Below the pieces are notes generated by a model that was not told where the DNA came from, did not search any database, and was given only the letters and a program-made list of their open reading frames with translations. Source: Symsagittifera roscoffensis (lineage: Eukaryota; Xenacoelomorpha; Acoela; Convolutidae). From it: a DNA stretch of 64,000 nucleotides. The stretch spans positions 1-64,000 of the forward strand of contig NW_026971055.1 in the NCBI RefSeq assembly GCF_963678635.1, read 5' to 3'. The position numbers and the translations under genes are program-made. How positions within the stretch are numbered: the stretch's first letter is position 1; each line of letters opens with the position of its first letter. Positions 33,296-44,549 of this stretch are shown in pieces.

Positions 33296-34261
33296 GTGGA
33301 GACGTCCGCTGAGATAAAGGTTTTGGCCAGGGGTGAGCCTGTTCCTCTGGATCTGCTAGTCCGATCCAATCTGGTACAGCAAGAGCTTACCAGGTTGGGT
33401 ATAAACAGCATAGCCCTGCAAAATAGGACAGTGAAAATGGCGCCTGACGTCATGGCGAAGCTCCGTGACTTAATAGATGGGAAGTGGATAGGCATGATTG
33501 TGATTGGATGGAAACCATGCAGTGGTTGACCGTCACTGAGAGAACAGAGAAGAGGCCAGTGACCATTCGCAGTCGAGGCGTTGAACGGGATTGCCGGTCG
33601 ATAGTGAAACAGCTGGCGAACTCAATGCCGAAAGAGGTCTTACTGAGGACTTCGTTCACAGAACATTGGACATCAACCCAGGTCCAAGCCACTGAAGAAG
33701 TCAGATTCAAGTCGAAATCCATCTTCGCGAGAACAGTACATTTCACGGATGCAAGGGAAGAGTATGAGCCGAGCTCGGATTGTTCATCCGGACAGGAGAC
33801 AATGTCCGGGTAGTCAGGCACTTTCGAGCCCGTACAGGACGACTTCTCCGGGGAGACAGTGTTAGGAGATTGCGATTCATTCCTTATTGGTGGAATGGAA
33901 ACAGCACGGGCTGGACCGGGAATTGCATCAGGACCCGGACAGAGACAGGTATTCCTCCGATGAGGATGGCACTATACTGAATAATGCCGCAGATGGGCTT
34001 GAACTGATAGCAATGTCGAAACGCCCAACCAAATTACTACCACATGGTACGGTCGTTCGTACCAACTTGGAGCCATCTGTGCAGGAGGCAACACCTTTGA
34101 AGAAGATATGGTGTGTCAAGTTTATGGATGATGCTCATGCCCCGGAGGTAATAATCGAACAATTGAACGTGGTTAAGACGTATCTGAATGCCAGATACCG
34201 GCTCTCGGATCTCCTAAGAGCTCAACCAAATGACAGAATGACGAGCAATCTAAAGAGATGA
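33296..34261 (+). pseudogene. RNase H-integrase connection region of pol, copy B
   Basis: Counterpart of 19,695-20,660, with the same three open pieces and the same two frameshifts. Only isolated substitutions distinguish it (for example Arg to Thr at about 33,735 and Lys to Asn at about 34,188). Confidence 0.7.
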
Positions 34262-34315
34262 ATCGAGTATAAAACACTTGACAAAGGATATTTAGAGGAA
34301 GACAGCTATAAGATA

Positions 34316-36072
34316 TTGAAGCAATTTTACATCAAGAGAAAGGAATTGTTGTACCTGAAGAAAGACGGAATCGTAGGCTGTAAACGCAAGGAAGAGCACA
34401 AGGTCCTTTACAAGTATAATTCGATAGTGTTTTCACAGTTATACCAGACTGAATTGTTCTTTCGTTCACATGATCAGATGGGCCATCAAGGCGTGGACAA
34501 AGTGTACAACAGGATACAGAAACGATTCGAATGGCCTGGTTTGAAGACGGCTTGTGAGAAGTGGATCTCGGCATGCCTGTCATGCCAGCAGGCGAAGGAC
34601 CCCAGGAAGCTAAGATTCCCCCTGCAGTCAATAGTGTCATCGGGATTGAACGAAGTAATGCAAATTGATCATAAGAAGATATGCATGACAGCCACAGGCT
34701 ACAATCAAGTGCTGGTAATAATGGATCATTTCACGAAATATGCAGAGGCAGCCCCCTGCATGAGAGCATCAGCGGAAGAAACATGCGATCACTTGATAAA
34801 TGTGTGGATAGCCAGGCACGGCTGCCCCATTACATTCCAATCAGACAATGGCATAGCATTCGTGGATGATCTCACGAAGGATTTAATGCAGAGGTCGCAG
34901 GTGACACAGGCCCACAAACGAATGGCCTAGCTGAAAGGCAAAATCGCACGTTGGTATCCATGTTGATAAATTATTGCTCACGCTACATGGATGACTGGGA
35001 TGGGCGCTTATGATGGGCGCTTATGGGACAAGTGATGGGCGCTTACAACAGCACAGAGCATTCCACCACGGGAATAAGTCCACATATGCTAACTGGTCAC
35101 GAAAAAGCTCTTCCGTTAACGATCTTCTACCCTGAGTATAAAGGGAAGAAAACAGCACCGCAAACGTACGTGCGTAGTGTTTTTAGAAGGCAGCAGGACC
35201 TCAATTGCTTATGCAGGAGGAACACGCAACAGGCGCAAATTAGACAAAAACAAAATTTGATGAAAGGACTGCAGAGGCAAAAGCCTACTCGACTGGCGAT
35301 TATGTCTGGATGTTCCAGGAAGTAGTTCCACCAAAAGGAACCAAAAAATTACTGAAAGAATGGCGTGGTCCATTTCAAATAACAGAAGTGCACCAAGGAG
35401 GTCGTTTTCATCGATTGATCACCGGACGAGCAGCTCATTACGAAAATATCAAACCCCACAATGCCTCATCAGAGGACTGGTGCATCCCAGCTGACAAGAG
35501 GGAGACTATTTGATAGTGGATCCTGCTTGTGAAGTGAATGAAAGGGTTAAGCGCGACAAAAACGACGGGAAAGAGGTGGTAGATAATTGCGATCTGCCAC
35601 TGGATCTGGAGTTGACCGAGCGATTGGAAGTGGACGACGAAACTCTACCTTATGCCGAAGAGGACTGGGACTGCCCAGAAGAAATTTGACAAAGGAGTAC
35701 AGCCTGACCTTCCTTTCACCATGGAGACACGGCAGGGCAAGAAAGGAGGGAACAAGAAAAAGTACAATCCGTATGGCGAGAATTTCGTCATAGACAGGAT
35801 AGTTTTAAGCGATATGATGGACTCGCCGGTGGGACTGGATGAAGTAGCGGTACCACGAGAGATCGACTTAGTCAATGACATGGATCAAGATTGGATGGAC
35901 GATCGCTCCGAACCAGAAGTAGAGTTCAAACCAGAGGTGGAGCAGACTCATGAGCAAGAATTAACGAACTTGCGAGGGCTAGAATGGCTCCATGATCTGC
36001 CGGCAGACCCTAATGAGACAATCTTGACGATTCAGGATACGTCAAGACGGCAGCAAATACGTCAGCCATGAC
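34316..36072 (+). pseudogene. Ty3/gypsy integrase with GPY/F module and acidic tail, copy B
   Basis: Counterpart of 20,715-22,456. The zinc motif and first two core aspartates are in 34,316-34,928, and the GPY/F module is at 35,310-35,511. The acidic tail is at 35,652-36,069. A local rearrangement at 35,000-35,030 replaced the segment after DDWD with extra copies of GATGGGCGCTTA, adding 15 bases and removing the start of the C-terminal core frame, which here opens only at 35,023. Confidence 0.9.
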
Positions 36073-36357
36073 AATACCGAGTCCAATTGGGTCGCTCCAG
36101 ATGGTCCTCTTTGCGTTCCGGAATCCAACCTCGATCTGCTCGATTTTCGGCGATCGACGGGGACGTCGATGGATAATTTTGTCCGGGGAGTGGCGTAGGA
36201 CTCACCCACACCAAAAATCTGGTCATTAAATTAATTAAAATTGTTAAATCGGAGAACTGGAAACGGAGGGCGAAATTTCTAAAAAAAACCACCTTTTGGA
36301 CAAATTTTTGAAACTTATTTTGACCTACCGAACCGTTAATCAAACAATGTCGTCATA

Positions 36358-36772
36358 ATGAACAGCGATTTCATACTAACGGAACGTACATGCGCTATAG
36401 CGATAACCACGGATGTAAGCTTCAAAATAGCACTAGCGGCTGACTTTAAAAGAGAGTATAAGAATCTCGAGTTTTTAAGGAAACAGAGGCCTGGTGTGGG
36501 AGGTATGATAGCGCTGCCCCCTGTTGCATATCAGATACCAGGTTTTTTGGTTACTAAGGCCAATGATAAGCAACACGTGAGTCCAGAGAGCCTGATATTG
36601 GCCTTGACTTGACTTAGGGATTTTCTGGTTGAGAGAGGAGTGACCTCTTTCTCGTTACGAGTCTATGATCCAAATAGGGGAAAGCTACATCCGAGAGAGT
36701 TATATACCCTTGTAGACGTGATATTTTCAGAAACTGACAAAGAGGTTTACTTTATAAAAAGTACGATCTGAG
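36358..36772 (+). pseudogene. Macrodomain (TARG1/OARD1-like), copy B
   Basis: Counterpart of 22,742-23,156 with the same in-frame TGA (36,610-36,612). Differences are an Ala to Thr change near residue 17 and a Lys to Glu change near the C-terminus. The ADP-ribose loop region and the diverged YDPNRGKL loop are as in copy A. Confidence 0.65.
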
Positions 36773-36775
36773 CAT

Positions 36776-37132
36776 ATGCTAGGAGTTGCATTCAGCGATA
36801 AGGGTTTTTATCAAGTTCACTTTTTAGGCAAAAGGATTAAGTTTTACGCTAGCTACTGGGCATTAGGTTTTTTATGTAGTAGTGTGAATATGTGCTGCTT
36901 TTGTGTTATGTTATCGTTAGTTCATGTTTTGTGTGATGTCTGTATCAAAGAGACCTTGAACTCTCCAGGTTCTGAAGGTGACTGCGCTCATTTGTGTTAT
37001 CTTGACAAGATTGCAGGTGAACGATCCACCTTGGTGCTAGTTTTTAGATCAGGAACGAAAGAGAATTTCAATGGAAAGTTTTTAAAAGACGTGAATGATG
37101 TTTTATCTTGGAATTGGAGCGGCATCAACTGA
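36776..37132 (+). CDS. Cys-rich hydrophobic ORF, unknown, copy B
   Basis: A 118-codon frame, counterpart of 23,160-23,516, with one visible substitution (Gly to Glu near residue 82). It has the same hydrophobic, cysteine-rich segment. It is open in both copies, but so recent a duplication gives no evidence of selection. Confidence 0.35.
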   Translation: MLGVAFSDKGFYQVHFLGKRIKFYASYWALGFLCSSVNMCCFCVMLSLVHVLCDVCIKETLNSPGSEGDCAHLCYLDKIAGERSTLVLVFRSGTKENFNGKFLKDVNDVLSWNWSGIN

Positions 37133-37258
37133 CGCTTTTAAGTCGTGACTTGATTTTTAGATATTGATTGATCCAATTTTGTTTATCGACCTTGAAGAAT
37201 CAAAAGAAGACGACGACAAGATACACACGATCGAAAGAGGGGTGACAAAAATGATTTG

Positions 37259-39440
37259 ATGGAATTTTTCTCAGCGACTCTAAGAGCGACTCTGGACGAG
37301 AAATATCAGCGGCTGATTGATTGTGATTTTGCACAAGAAGACCCGGGACTGGCGATGTTCGTGGTTGCGCTTCTAGGTGCGTAAAGGCGAGAGGGTCGAG
37401 GGAATCGCTCCACTGAAGTAGTGTTGATGCTGGCCTTCGGTGAGTCCAGGAGAGCCGAGAGAAGTCAAAACCGACTGATGAGATGGCGGCGAGGAGAAAT
37501 GTCTGGCCACGTCTTGGCTCGTGAGCCGGAACTAGGCGAGCAGAGGGATCACTGGCTAGGTGAGATGCAAATAACTGTTCAGCCGGTGCAGCTGCTCATC
37601 GGAGCGAAAATACTACGTGATGGGCCGGGCCTGTCACACTCTGCAGGTTTTCCAACGGCTGCTCCTCCACTGAAGAGAGTGAGGATGAATGAGATATAGA
37701 TCCAGACCTCGTAGACGATTGAGACGTTGGAGAGGAAGGAAAAGGATCACACGGTACTGTGTGCCAATCTGCAGGAAAACAGTGCAATAGCTCGAGAAAG
37801 AGAGGAGTGGAAGAAGAAGTTCGAGGATATGTATATAGCCTTCAAAGAACAAGAGACAAAACACCTGAAAGCGTTGTATATGGCAAGGGTCAGCCTAGTG
37901 ACGACTGAGGTTATGGCGACGATGATCTCTTCGGATGGATCCAGGGTCACACGTCCCAAGACGAAGGCACAGGAGCTGTGTGCTCCGAGAGAGCCCGGGG
38001 CTCCTCAGGAGACGTCACAGTCTGTTCTGAACCCGAGGAACACTATACCGGATCTTTCAGACACATATCTGGCTCCCCAGTTTCAGGAGTCATTCAATCA
38101 GTTGGCTAGAGCAGCGATGAATGAGATCAACAGGACTACTGTCCGGACGCTGTGTAGGGTCGTCCCTTCCCAACGCCTTGATCATTCCTCGAGTAGCTCG
38201 AAGCGAATACCGAGAGCCATAGTACCAACGGGTACTACACACGGCGGAACGACTCAGAAATCTCGTGTAGTGGACACCAGGAAGAACTTAACGGTACGCA
38301 ACCAGTTCGTGCAAGTAGCCGTGGAGCATCCTCGAGCTTGTCTGAATGGTATGGGCTAGAACCCTGCCATAAACAACCAGGCAATTCCCCAGGGAGTCGT
38401 CATTTGGTTGTGGGAGATAGTCTAGTGAGGGATGTCAACGAGATCTTTGTCAGTGGTCAGACCCTTGTTCTATCTTTTGGAGGGGCCACCGTGGCTCAGG
38501 TTATCAAGATGATGGAGTTCCAGGGCGAGGACCACCTTGACACGTTGGTGATAATGCTCGGGACCAAAGCGTTTCGAGGGCCCCTATAACCCCAGATGAC
38601 AAGAGGGAGCACTCACTGATCTGCCTTATGAACGAACTGAAGGAGAAATACAGGCCCAGACTCGTAGTGATGTGCACGATACCGCAGAACCCGGAGGTGG
38701 GTATGCCGGTAGTGTATTCTATGAATGGCAAGGTGACCCGGTGGAACGAGATGACGCGCAGTCTGGTGAGAAACAATCCCAGCGAGCTGCGACTCTTGGA
38801 TCTTGAGACTATGCTGCGCATGATTGATCATCTCGCACTCGCCAGAGATGGGATACACTTCAACATCCAGCAAGGGTGACGCTGGACAAACGACGTGTTT
38901 CAGACACGGATAAGGGAAATGGAGCAAGAATTGAGGACAACCGACTCACTGGCTCGGACCAGTTCGACTGGAGGAGGTAGAGTGAGGGGCAATGTGTCGG
39001 AAACACTCGCCAATCTCCTCGGGCCCCTGGCAAAGGAAACGGGTGCAACCGCTCCCGTTACTCCAAGCTCAGATGTGAGAGAAAGATTGGGTATTGCTCC
39101 TCCCCCTAGAAGACAACAGTTGGAGTGCCGACTTGGGAGATCAGTTAAGCAGAGTCAGACCAGCTCTCAGACTATATCGAAGACGAGTAATCAGCCAGCC
39201 ACGGCAACTCCTGCTTCCACAGGAAACCCGTCGAGGGGCGCCACACCGGCGGAAGGAGTTGAGCCACACAGCGTGCTGCTTTGGAACCGTCAAGATCCCA
39301 GCGGTTGGGGACAGTATAAAACGGACATGTCAACGATCTTGAACATGAACACATTGACATGTCGAGTGGATGCAAAGAGGATGATGGGTGGAGACGGTCC
39401 CACAGTGTCGGGATTATATCGAATACCGGGCGTAGACTGA
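37259..39440 (+). pseudogene. ORF2, copy B: coiled coil plus SGNH-hydrolase domain
   Basis: Counterpart of 23,643-25,824. It starts at ATG 37,259 and has the same TAA (37,382-37,384), the same coiled coil (37,727-37,870) and the same split SGNH domain. Block I GDS is near 38,415 and DGIH near 38,848. The GTK in place of G-x-N and both frameshifts are shared. Substitutions such as Lys to Met in the linker distinguish it from copy A. Confidence 0.7.
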
Positions 39441-40390
39441 CTGTTAGCTCCGCGACCACGCTCAGGTTCATGGACCTCGATGGATTGCCTCAGGAGAATA
39501 ACTTTGGGCCCTAGAATACCTGATCTCTTACGGACGTCTGGAGGAGGTGTTAGGTGGAGGTTGTTGGGGGTCACGTCTCTTGTCATTGCCCCTCGCATCG
39601 GAGCGGCTCGTGATACGGAAAAGAGAATGTGGAAATGGAGTGAAGGGATGAAGCCGCGCTTCATCAGTTGGAACGTTGCGGCCATGCACACGTTCGACTT
39701 CACGTTTCCAGATGCTTGGAGTCGGAAGAAGATCAAAGCACCACCTTCGAGGAGACCAGGGTTTTCCGCTGACGTGTGGAAAGATGTGTACACACCAGCA
39801 GATGACTGGTCACGATTGAAGTGGCCAGGAGAAGCGAAAATAATAATATTGGAAGTGACAAAGGAGTGGAGAGGAGGCACGTACATGATGATCGACGAGC
39901 TGGCGCCACATGCGATGAATCGGTAGAGTTCCTGGTGAATGATGAGTTATTCTATCATGCAGGTGATCTGACCGTACCGGCGCGGCCGGACTCGGGCATG
40001 GACATGCAACAAGGCCCTTCGTTACCTCGACCAAAACCAGACACGAACGATGATGAACAGATGGATCAGGACGACGATCACATGGAGGGAAAGGGAGAGA
40101 AGTTGGATGGAAAGGACCTAGGAGCTATGGAGAGAGACTTGCTGGAATACCAGTTTTTTGAAGACGACGACGGAGAAGTCGATGGAAATCTATTGCTGAT
40201 GACACCATCGTCTTTCATGTCCCCTACGAGGGATGTGCCGGCCAGCTTATCCCCAGTGGATCCAATAGGCCTGGCAATGAACAACCGGAGTAGGGACATA
40301 CAGAAACTGCTCCATAAATCACCAAGGAGGAGAAGAATTGACGAGACTATGAGGGTATCCTTCCTGGGCACATTACCTGAAGAGGAATAG
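39441..40390 (+). pseudogene. Unrecognised coding region after SGNH domain, copy B
   Basis: Counterpart of 25,825-26,774 with open pieces at 39,480-39,924 and 39,821-40,388. It has the same Trp-rich, acidic and KSPRRRR segments. One Thr to Arg change is visible near the start of the second piece. The family is unknown. Confidence 0.5.
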
Positions 40391-40933
40391 GTGAGATACC
40401 AGAGTGAGCTTGAACGCAAGGCGGGAGTGACCTGGAACCGAGTGACTTTCATAGAAAGGACATGGGACGTGATACGCAGGTACGGGACGCAGTCCGTAAT
40501 GAAGGTGGAGTTAAACCAACACATCATGCGCGAGGTTCTGAAGAAATTAATGAGCTCTGTAGAGTCTGATGCTCTGACCGAGTCAGTTACAGAGGACAGT
40601 GCCGCTGATCAGCAGATCACGAGAAGATTACCCGTCAGGCGAGCCAAGAAAGGGCTGAAGCGGTTGAAATGGAAGACAGGAAGCAGAACTGTGAACCAGA
40701 AAGTGTTGAAGACGAAAGCCAGTGCAGTGGTGACCTCCTTGGCAAGAGTAGCTCGTCCAAGTGAGAGTGGACAAAGAGATGGTGCGACGAAGGTTGGGGG
40801 AGAAAAAGAGAACCTGATACCCCCTATGCTACTGGCAGCTTTGACCAGAAAGGTCACAAGATCGAAGAAGAGAGCAAGGACTTTGGCGGACACGAAGCTC
40901 GAAATGGAAGTCATCAGTCAGTGTGGATCTTAA
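40391..40933 (+). CDS. Basic, Lys/Arg-rich ORF, unknown, copy B
   Basis: Counterpart of 26,811-27,317. Here GTG directly follows the previous stop (TAG at 40,388-40,390), so the frame of 180 codons includes an extra helical MRYQSELERKAGV-type start when read from 40,391. In copy A the same bases are AGGAG. The C-terminal half is strongly basic. The true start is unknown, and the frame was probably part of a longer protein. Confidence 0.45.
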   Translation: MRYQSELERKAGVTWNRVTFIERTWDVIRRYGTQSVMKVELNQHIMREVLKKLMSSVESDALTESVTEDSAADQQITRRLPVRRAKKGLKRLKWKTGSRTVNQKVLKTKASAVVTSLARVARPSESGQRDGATKVGGEKENLIPPMLLAALTRKVTRSKKRARTLADTKLEMEVISQCGS

Positions 40934-40966
40934 GGACTTGATTAGTATAAGCCCTCGCGAACCAAC

Positions 40967-41239
40967 ATGGCCCGGACGAAGCTGGAGGGACAACTCGGTG
41001 TGGTCGAGTATAGTCGGATCACAGTGCCAGACTCAGTCCACTTGGGAGATCCAGCAGGGGGATATATAGAGATGCTTAGAGCAACAAATTCCGCGAGAGG
41101 GCACATGATGGCCTGGGACGAGAAGCAAGCCATGCAAGATTATTTGAAGGAGCTGAAGGAGAATTCTAATCTGAGTCGGAAAGAATACGGCACGGTGATG
41201 TCCTCGGAGGCAAATGAAATTGGGCTGAAAAACTGTTAG
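40967..41239 (+). CDS. Unknown ORF of 90 codons, copy B
   Basis: Counterpart of 27,351-27,623, apparently identical in sequence. See that entry for the description of the segment. Confidence 0.4.
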   Translation: MARTKLEGQLGVVEYSRITVPDSVHLGDPAGGYIEMLRATNSARGHMMAWDEKQAMQDYLKELKENSNLSRKEYGTVMSSEANEIGLKNC

Positions 41240-41301
41240 AAATCTCTTGGAGGGCGGTCCTCCAATGATACTCCGACGAGACGACGTATGCACCTGCGAC
41301 G

Positions 41302-43779
41302 GTGGCAGCATACCTGGCCTATCTGTGTGCGAGAACTGACTTGCAGGTACGACTGGCCTGGTGTTTGATGGGAATCAAGAAATCGGAATATGAGGCCAAC
41401 AACGACTCGAAATCAAAGGAACAGGAACTGGAATTGATGGGAGCCCTGCGAGTGTTGATTTCTAGAGACAATTCGGCGATAGCCTGGGCTAAGCGTAAAG
41501 ATGCTCTTTGCTTCGTGAGGTTCGTGGTGGATCTTATCCCCACTATGGTATTGAGAGAATGCATAAAAACCATTCGGCAAGCCGGTGTTGATTTTGAACG
41601 AAACTTTCTGAATGCTTCCCTGGATCCATATCAGGAAATGCCGCTGCCCAAACCAAATAAGGAAGCGAACGACATGGAAAGCTATCGCAGGTTGGAAGAA
41701 GTGAGAAGATACTCCAACAAGGAGCTGAAAGTGAGCCGTGAGTCAATTAAAGCAGTCAGGGGACAAAAGGACTACGCGACACTGGGAAAGTTGAAGTCAT
41801 TCCAATATGTGTCAGGTGTACCAGGGATGGCGCACAATCTCTTCATGGACGAGGAAGCCGGAGAAGCATACTTTGATTATGAGCAAGTTGTGCTACTTGA
41901 TTTCTGGGTCGAGCGAGTCAAAGAAACTGGCGTGTTGATGGTGGAACCACCCAAGCTGGGAATCATTTTGGAAGAACGAGTGGTCGAACCCTCGGTTCCC
42001 GAGCTGAAGGGGCAAGTGAGTTTTGATTGTGGTTCTTATGACGGTCCCTTGAAAACCAGCTTAGTAACCATGTGGGAACTTATGAAGCCTTCTTGGTGTC
42101 CACATCCAAACGCCGTTTTAATCTGGGACGTGACGGCACATGTCACATATTGGACTTGGATGATGACGCGAGTCTACACGATTTGGCCATGATACACCAT
42201 ATGCTGGCCCTGTAGATGATGAAGCAGAAGAGCAACTCATCCACGGAACCACCCGAGGACAATCCATCGAGTGATTGGTTGAGACAGGGCACCTGTCTAG
42301 CCTACAGTGGTGGAATGGATGGACATTTATGTGGTGCGGTTCATTGTCTGAACACGCTGAGTGAGCAGCATCGCCAACTGGCTCAACTGTATGGGAGGTT
42401 GAGCATGTAAGACAAAAGTGGAATGGAGTTGATTGCGGACTGTCACGGAGTGACGGAAGTGAACTTGATCACTGCCTTGGAATTTTGCAGTATGGCGACC
42501 TCTTTAGGATCGCTGTAACGCCTACAGCGTGCCCATGAGCTAGTGACGTCCCTTAGTGTGGAAGTGTTCCCTGGAGCGCTGCAGACGAAGGAAAAGATTG
42601 GAGGTTGGCGAGAGGCTCTGGAGAATGAAATGAATTTGAAGGAGAGTGAGGCCTATCATAGACCTACTGTTTCGAAATATCTGGTGCATTCGAGCGCTGC
42701 ACCATATTGCAATGGTAGGTACCCTACACACATGGTCGTGATGGACGCAAGGACACAGCAGGTGTTGGGCGACCAACTCTTCTCTGTGCCAAAGTGCGTG
42801 AGGTTGGCCAGGATGTCGGAAAGGTCATATGATTTACTGACGAAGGTCATTCGGGCCGTCCCGAAGAGATCTGAAGGCGAGATGCAGGACGTAGTGGGTG
42901 AAGAGTTCATGCGGTTGAGTGAGGGTAATGTGAGTGAATTCCAGAAGAAGAAGGCGAGTGGAGTGTTACCCACCGAATTCCCCACCATGGATGAAAAGGA
43001 CGATGTACACAGTATTATGATGGAAGTGGAATTGTTGCTGGGAGGTTCATGGTATCGGACCCGAAGGAAAATTTTGATGACCCATGGGGAGTATCCTTGT
43101 CACTGACTGGCGCTGACGTTATGGTACCCCAAACGCGGGAATCTGGTGTTAGTTTGGGACGTGGAGGAGTTGTACTCCACGGTGTTGCTCGACCAAAATC
43201 AACAAGTGTCAATCGTGGCGCTGAGATGATTGGAAGCTAACGCGGGTACAAGTGAGCAGGAGACGGCCGTGCCGACACCTGAACAACTAAGCAACGTGAG
43301 GATGAACGGCAAGTTAGATCTTTTCAGAACCACCTGCAAAGTTCTGAGAATACCCAAAGCCATTGAGAGGATATGGTCGAGTCAAAAGTTGATGCCTTGG
43401 CTCCGTGCAGTGATGAAGTCATGGATGTATGAACGCGCGAAGCTTCATATGTCTAGGAACACGGAAGCCTATCAATCCTTCCAGCTAGACATAGGACCGG
43501 GAGCCTATAAGAGAGCATTCCTAACACACGGAAACGAGTTACTGAAGCTGAAAAGAGAGAGGTCTTACGAGCTGACCTATAACGGAATGTGAGCCTGTGT
43601 GTGCACAACAGCTTTTGCAGGAACTGGGCGCAAAAGGTGAATGTGGACATGCTACCTTGTTGCAAACCGAGGCTGTTAGAGCAGGAGAGTTGGGGTACGG
43701 CCGCAACTCCGTGGACATGCAGGAGAAAGTCCTAAAAGACAGTGAGACCGAAGAACAAGAACAAGAAGCAATGGAGTGA
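41302..43779 (+). pseudogene. ORF3, complete but decayed: large unrecognised protein
   Basis: The first frame is open at 41,302-42,190 (296 codons). The natural reading appears to change phase near 42,070. From there one frame runs on through GRDGTCHILDLDDDASLHD, TAG 42,213-42,215, the Ser/Pro-rich 42,216-42,407, TAA 42,408-42,410, TAA near 42,516 and the long stretch 42,543-43,040. After another shift it continues at 43,049-43,238, 43,230-43,590 and 43,597-43,777. Only five or six lesions separate about 800 codons, so this was once a single large protein or polyprotein end. Segments include an alpha-helical start, an acidic middle, a basic/helical region (KVLRIPKAIERIW) and a Glu-rich C-terminus. 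No motif of RT, helicase, protease or glycoprotein type is visible. It sits at the 3' end of the element. Confidence 0.55.
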
Positions 43780-44549
43780 TGAAGATGTGACAAGAAATGA
43801 GCGTGAAAACTGAAGAGAGAAGGAGAAAAACTTGATTGTCTTTGTGCGTTGTAACTGACACCAATCACTTAAGATTGATCATTGAAACTTTTAAACTTTT
43901 TGTTTTGTTTAGGGCTAAATTAAAAGCAGACCTTGGCATTTTTGGAAACAGTTGAGAATTGTTGAATTGTTGCAATTGTTAAATGACCACAAAAATTTTA
44001 GTTGATGCTATTTATATATATGGAGAGCAAAGGTGAGTATACTTACCTATTTAAACCCAACTGAAGTTTTTAACCTGTGTAAGACACGTATTCACTGAGT
44101 GGCGACCTTGTAGGTTTGGTTACGCTCACTCGAAGAGGGTGAGTACCTCATTACCTTTCCTAGCCACATAGTTTCTTAGTTTTAATGTTGAGGTCGACAG
44201 CATAAATAACTGATTATACTTGGTGATTGACATTAAGTTAATTTTAACGGGTGCGTGGCCGTACCATGTACCAACTTTTTAATCGGCAACAGCGAAAAAA
44301 AATTTATGGCGAGATGTCGTAAGTAGTCAGAAAAGAAACTTTATCTAGGACACTCCTCATGGTGCAAATTTTGTGAAAATGTTGAAGGCAGTGAGATGTA
44401 GTATGATGCCATTTATGACACGTAGTGAGTTGAGGCGGAGGAGATAAATTTCATTTTCTAATGCGATTTGTAAGGTTGATTATAGAGAACTGGAACACTA
44501 CTTGACGATAGCCCGGTGTTATGCGATCAATGGGGACATTGATGGGGAC
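43780..44549 (+). other. 3' untranslated region of the large element
   Basis: AT-rich and without ORFs. It contains a TTTATATATATGG stretch (44,010-44,022), the near-palindrome GGTGAGTATACTTACC (44,032-44,047) and a small hairpin CTCAC/GTGAG (44,125-44,143). It ends with GCGATCAATGGGGACATTGA and TGGGGAC, a purine-rich run just before the TGTCC start of the right LTR-like repeat. That run could serve as a polypurine tract. Confidence 0.4.

Larger units (their letters stand above)
28353..41969 (+). repeat. 13.6-kb tandem duplication, copy B
   Basis: The second copy is in the same orientation and directly adjacent. Junction analysis: the left parent reads GAGCGGAATGAAAC (14,739 onward), the right parent reads ATTTTGGAAGAACG (41,966 onward) and the junction reads ATTTCGGAATGAAAC (28,350 onward). 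The shared bases are GGAA, so the copies were joined through a 4-base microhomology rather than by recombination between long repeats. Confidence 0.97.

Noticed and set aside
44032..44047. Near-palindrome GGTGAGTATACTTACC as an operator or splice site pair
   Set aside because: Fourteen of sixteen bases are symmetric, but it occurs once in the window and nothing links it to a function.
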